Below are positions 13,946-15,220 of a DNA stretch of 15,220 nucleotides, in pieces. The DNA is from Desulfobacula sp. (GTDB lineage Bacteria > Desulfobacterota > Desulfobacteria > Desulfobacterales > Desulfobacteraceae). Position 1 is the stretch's first letter. The number at the start of each line of letters is the position of its first letter. The DNA lies in contig NZ_JAIOSW010000403.1 in the NCBI RefSeq assembly GCF_021107415.1, forward strand, positions 1 to 15,220, in the 5' to 3' direction. The position numbers were made by a program, and so were the translations under genes. Below the pieces are notes generated by a model. The model worked only from the letters and a program-made list of their open reading frames with translations. It made no database searches and had not been told where the DNA came from.

Positions 13946-15220
13946 TTATAGAAAAATTTCGGAAATACATCGAAACCCTATGGTATTTGATGTAAATCCG
14001 GGTTTGAACAAAGCTCTTGAACTGATGGTTGCATCATCTTTGGCATTCCGGGCAGCACCTTTTGCAACGCAGTATTTGACGGGTTTTTTTGATTTGATTG
14101 GCGGAGTTTCCAGGTCAGAGGTCCACTCCAAAATATTACCCAGCATGTCGATAATTTTAAATTCGTTTGCAAAAGCATCATATTCGTCTACTGCACTGGT
14201 GTCGGATAGTCCACTTTGCTCAATATTTATCGCCTTGGAATTAAATTCATTACCCCAGGGATATTTATATCCCATATCTGTTCTGGCTGCTGATTCCCAT
14301 TCTGCTTCGGTGGGGATTCGTCTTCCGATCCAGGAGGCAAATGCAATGGCATCATCCACACTGACCTGGACCACCGGATGATTCCTTTTTTCGTGAAGAC
14401 TTGAGCCCGGGCCAAAAGGCTTATGCCAGCAGGCACCTTTTATGTCTTCTGAGCCGGCACTCTTATTCCAGGTTGAGCCTGTTGCATTTTTTCTAAACCT
14501 TGAAGAATATACTCTGCCATAGCCCAGTTTTTCTGCGGTCGTGATATAGCCGGTCTCCTCGATGAAGATTTCAAACAAGGAATTGGTAACCGGATAAATG
14601 CTGATATAAACTTCAGGCATGTCAAATTGCTGTAATTCAAGGCTGGATTTGATACTTTTTTTTGTACCGATAGTATATTTCCCCTCAGGGACTATGACAT
14701 ATTTATTATATTTTTTTTCTCTTTCACCTAATGTTTCATCAAAATGTTCTGCAAGTTCTTTTTTTGTTCTAAACTCTTCTAAAGCTTTGAGTTCATCCTC
14801 ATCAAGTTCCTTTATTTCTTCTAATTCTTCGTCTTCGTCAAATTCAAGTTCCTCGACATCTTCATCAAGGTCATCTATCTCTTCAAGAGTTTCATCTTCA
14901 TCGATACTGTCTATTCCCGGGCCATCTATTCCGTCAAGGGTTTGGTCTTCACCAAGGCCTTCAATTTCTTCAAGTTCCTCATCATCTTCAATTTCTTCAA
15001 GTTCATTATCTTCAATATCAATTTCTTCAGAGTCCTCATCAAGTTCATCAACATCTTCTAACTCTTCATCCTTATCAATCTCTATTTCTTCAATGTCCTC
15101 ATCGATTTCAATTTCCTGGATGTCCTCGTCAAGTTCCTCTATTTCTTCCAATTCTTCGTCTTCATCAAGTTCAAGTTCCTCGACATCTTCATCAAGGTCA
15201 TCTATCTCTTCAAGAGTTTC
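13946..15220 (-). CDS. SUMF1/FGE-domain protein with acidic repeat N terminus (partial)
   Basis: The frame is open to the right edge, so the N terminus lies outside; 424 codons are visible. The first ~150 residues are a low-complexity acidic tract, about 60% Asp+Glu with Ile/Leu at intervals (E-E-I, D-E-D, E-E-L repeats). A C-terminal SUMF1/formylglycine-generating-enzyme-like domain follows (~14704-13949), recognised from VIVPEGKYTIGT, YPVTNSLFEIF, HPVVQVSVDDAIAFASW, RRIPTEAEWESAAR, YPWGNEF, DMLGNILEWTSD and the final NTIGFRC. The catalytic Cys pair of true FGE is absent from the corresponding region (K-G-A-A-R-N-A-K-D-D...), so sulfatase maturation is unlikely; the family includes many binding or other-enzyme variants. 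A TTG at 15151 could be taken as a start, but the acidic tract continues upstream without interruption. The function is unknown. xerD follows within 5 nt or overlaps. Confidence 0.85.
   Translation of the reverse strand, partial: ETLEEIDDLDEDVEELELDEDEELEEIEELDEDIQEIEIDEDIEEIEIDKDEELEDVDELDEDSEEIDIEDNELEEIEDDEELEEIEGLGEDQTLDGIDGPGIDSIDEDETLEEIDDLDEDVEELEFDEDEELEEIKELDEDELKALEEFRTKKELAEHFDETLGEREKKYNKYVIVPEGKYTIGTKKSIKSSLELQQFDMPEVYISIYPVTNSLFEIFIEETGYITTAEKLGYGRVYSSRFRKNATGSTWNKSAGSEDIKGACWHKPFGPGSSLHEKRNHPVVQVSVDDAIAFASWIGRRIPTEAEWESAARTDMGYKYPWGNEFNSKAINIEQSGLSDTSAVDEYDAFANEFKIIDMLGNILEWTSDLETPPIKSKKPVKYCVAKGAARNAKDDATISSRALFKPGFTSNTIGFRCISEIFL
14797..14893 (-). repeat. Intragenic repeat, copy A (acidic tract)
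   Basis: This 97-bp block recurs at 15124-15220 with five substitutions; the last ~51 bp are identical. The offset is 327 bp (109 codons), so the frame is kept. It encodes the E-T-L-E-E-I-D-D-L-D-E-D type acidic unit and points to a recent in-frame duplication. Confidence 0.9.
15124..15220 (-). repeat. Intragenic repeat, copy B (reaches window edge)
   Basis: The partner of the block at 14797-14893. Because it runs to the window edge the true repeat unit may be longer, and more copies may follow outside. Confidence 0.9.

Noticed and set aside
13053..13970. Phage or island integrase at the right side
   Set aside because: Catalytic residues align at constant offset with E. coli XerD, the length is typical, and no att-like repeats, tRNA or cargo genes lie nearby.
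15149..15151. TTG as the start of the SUMF1-domain protein
   Set aside because: The same acidic repeat continues upstream without a stop to the window edge, so this is an internal codon.
14770..15220. CRISPR-like array in the repetitive right end
   Set aside because: The repeats are in-frame coding units with uneven spacing, not constant repeats with unique spacers.

Overview
The window looks like chromosome of an AT-rich, probably anaerobic Desulfobacteraceae-type bacterium (Desulfobacterota). This lineage call is an inference from protein flavour: a PfaD-linked lipid megasynthase, a Tat-signal flavodoxin remnant and a SUMF1-domain protein with a long acidic tract. No sequence search was possible.

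Left edge (1-474, + strand): the last ~82 nt of a 23S rRNA, a ~215-nt spacer without tRNA, a complete 5S rRNA, and a strong 19-bp terminator hairpin. The hairpin is shared with the convergent gene on the other side.

Centre (487-11968, all - strand; transcribed order response regulator, histidine kinase, pfaD, megasynthase): a 2526-residue secondary-lipid / polyunsaturated-fatty-acid-type synthase with domain order KS-AT-ACP-ACP-KR-DH(PKS type)-pseudo-DH/DH(FabA type). Upstream is its trans-acting enoyl reductase PfaD, and upstream of that a CpxR/CpxA-like two-component system whose genes overlap by 4 nt. No PfaB, chain-length factor or phosphopantetheinyl transferase is present. The synthase therefore looks like a PfaA with half of the PfaC dehydratase region fused to its C terminus.

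Divergent from the regulator (12121-12985, + strand): a Spy/CpxP-family periplasmic protein, followed by a broken Tat-signal/HemG-like flavodoxin gene. The regulator/Spy intergenic region holds four TTTAC (GTAAA on the - strand) elements at 11-, 10- and 22-bp steps, including an exact GTAAA-N5-GTAAA. The arrangement and site mimic the cpxP/cpxRA divergon of enterobacteria. The most interesting reading is an envelope-stress circuit physically linked to a compact lipid synthase, which might adjust membrane composition. That link is inferred from context.

Right edge (13053-15220, - strand): a SUMF1/FGE-domain protein with a highly acidic, recently duplicated N-terminal tract that runs off the window, followed closely by xerD, the chromosome-dimer-resolution tyrosine recombinase.
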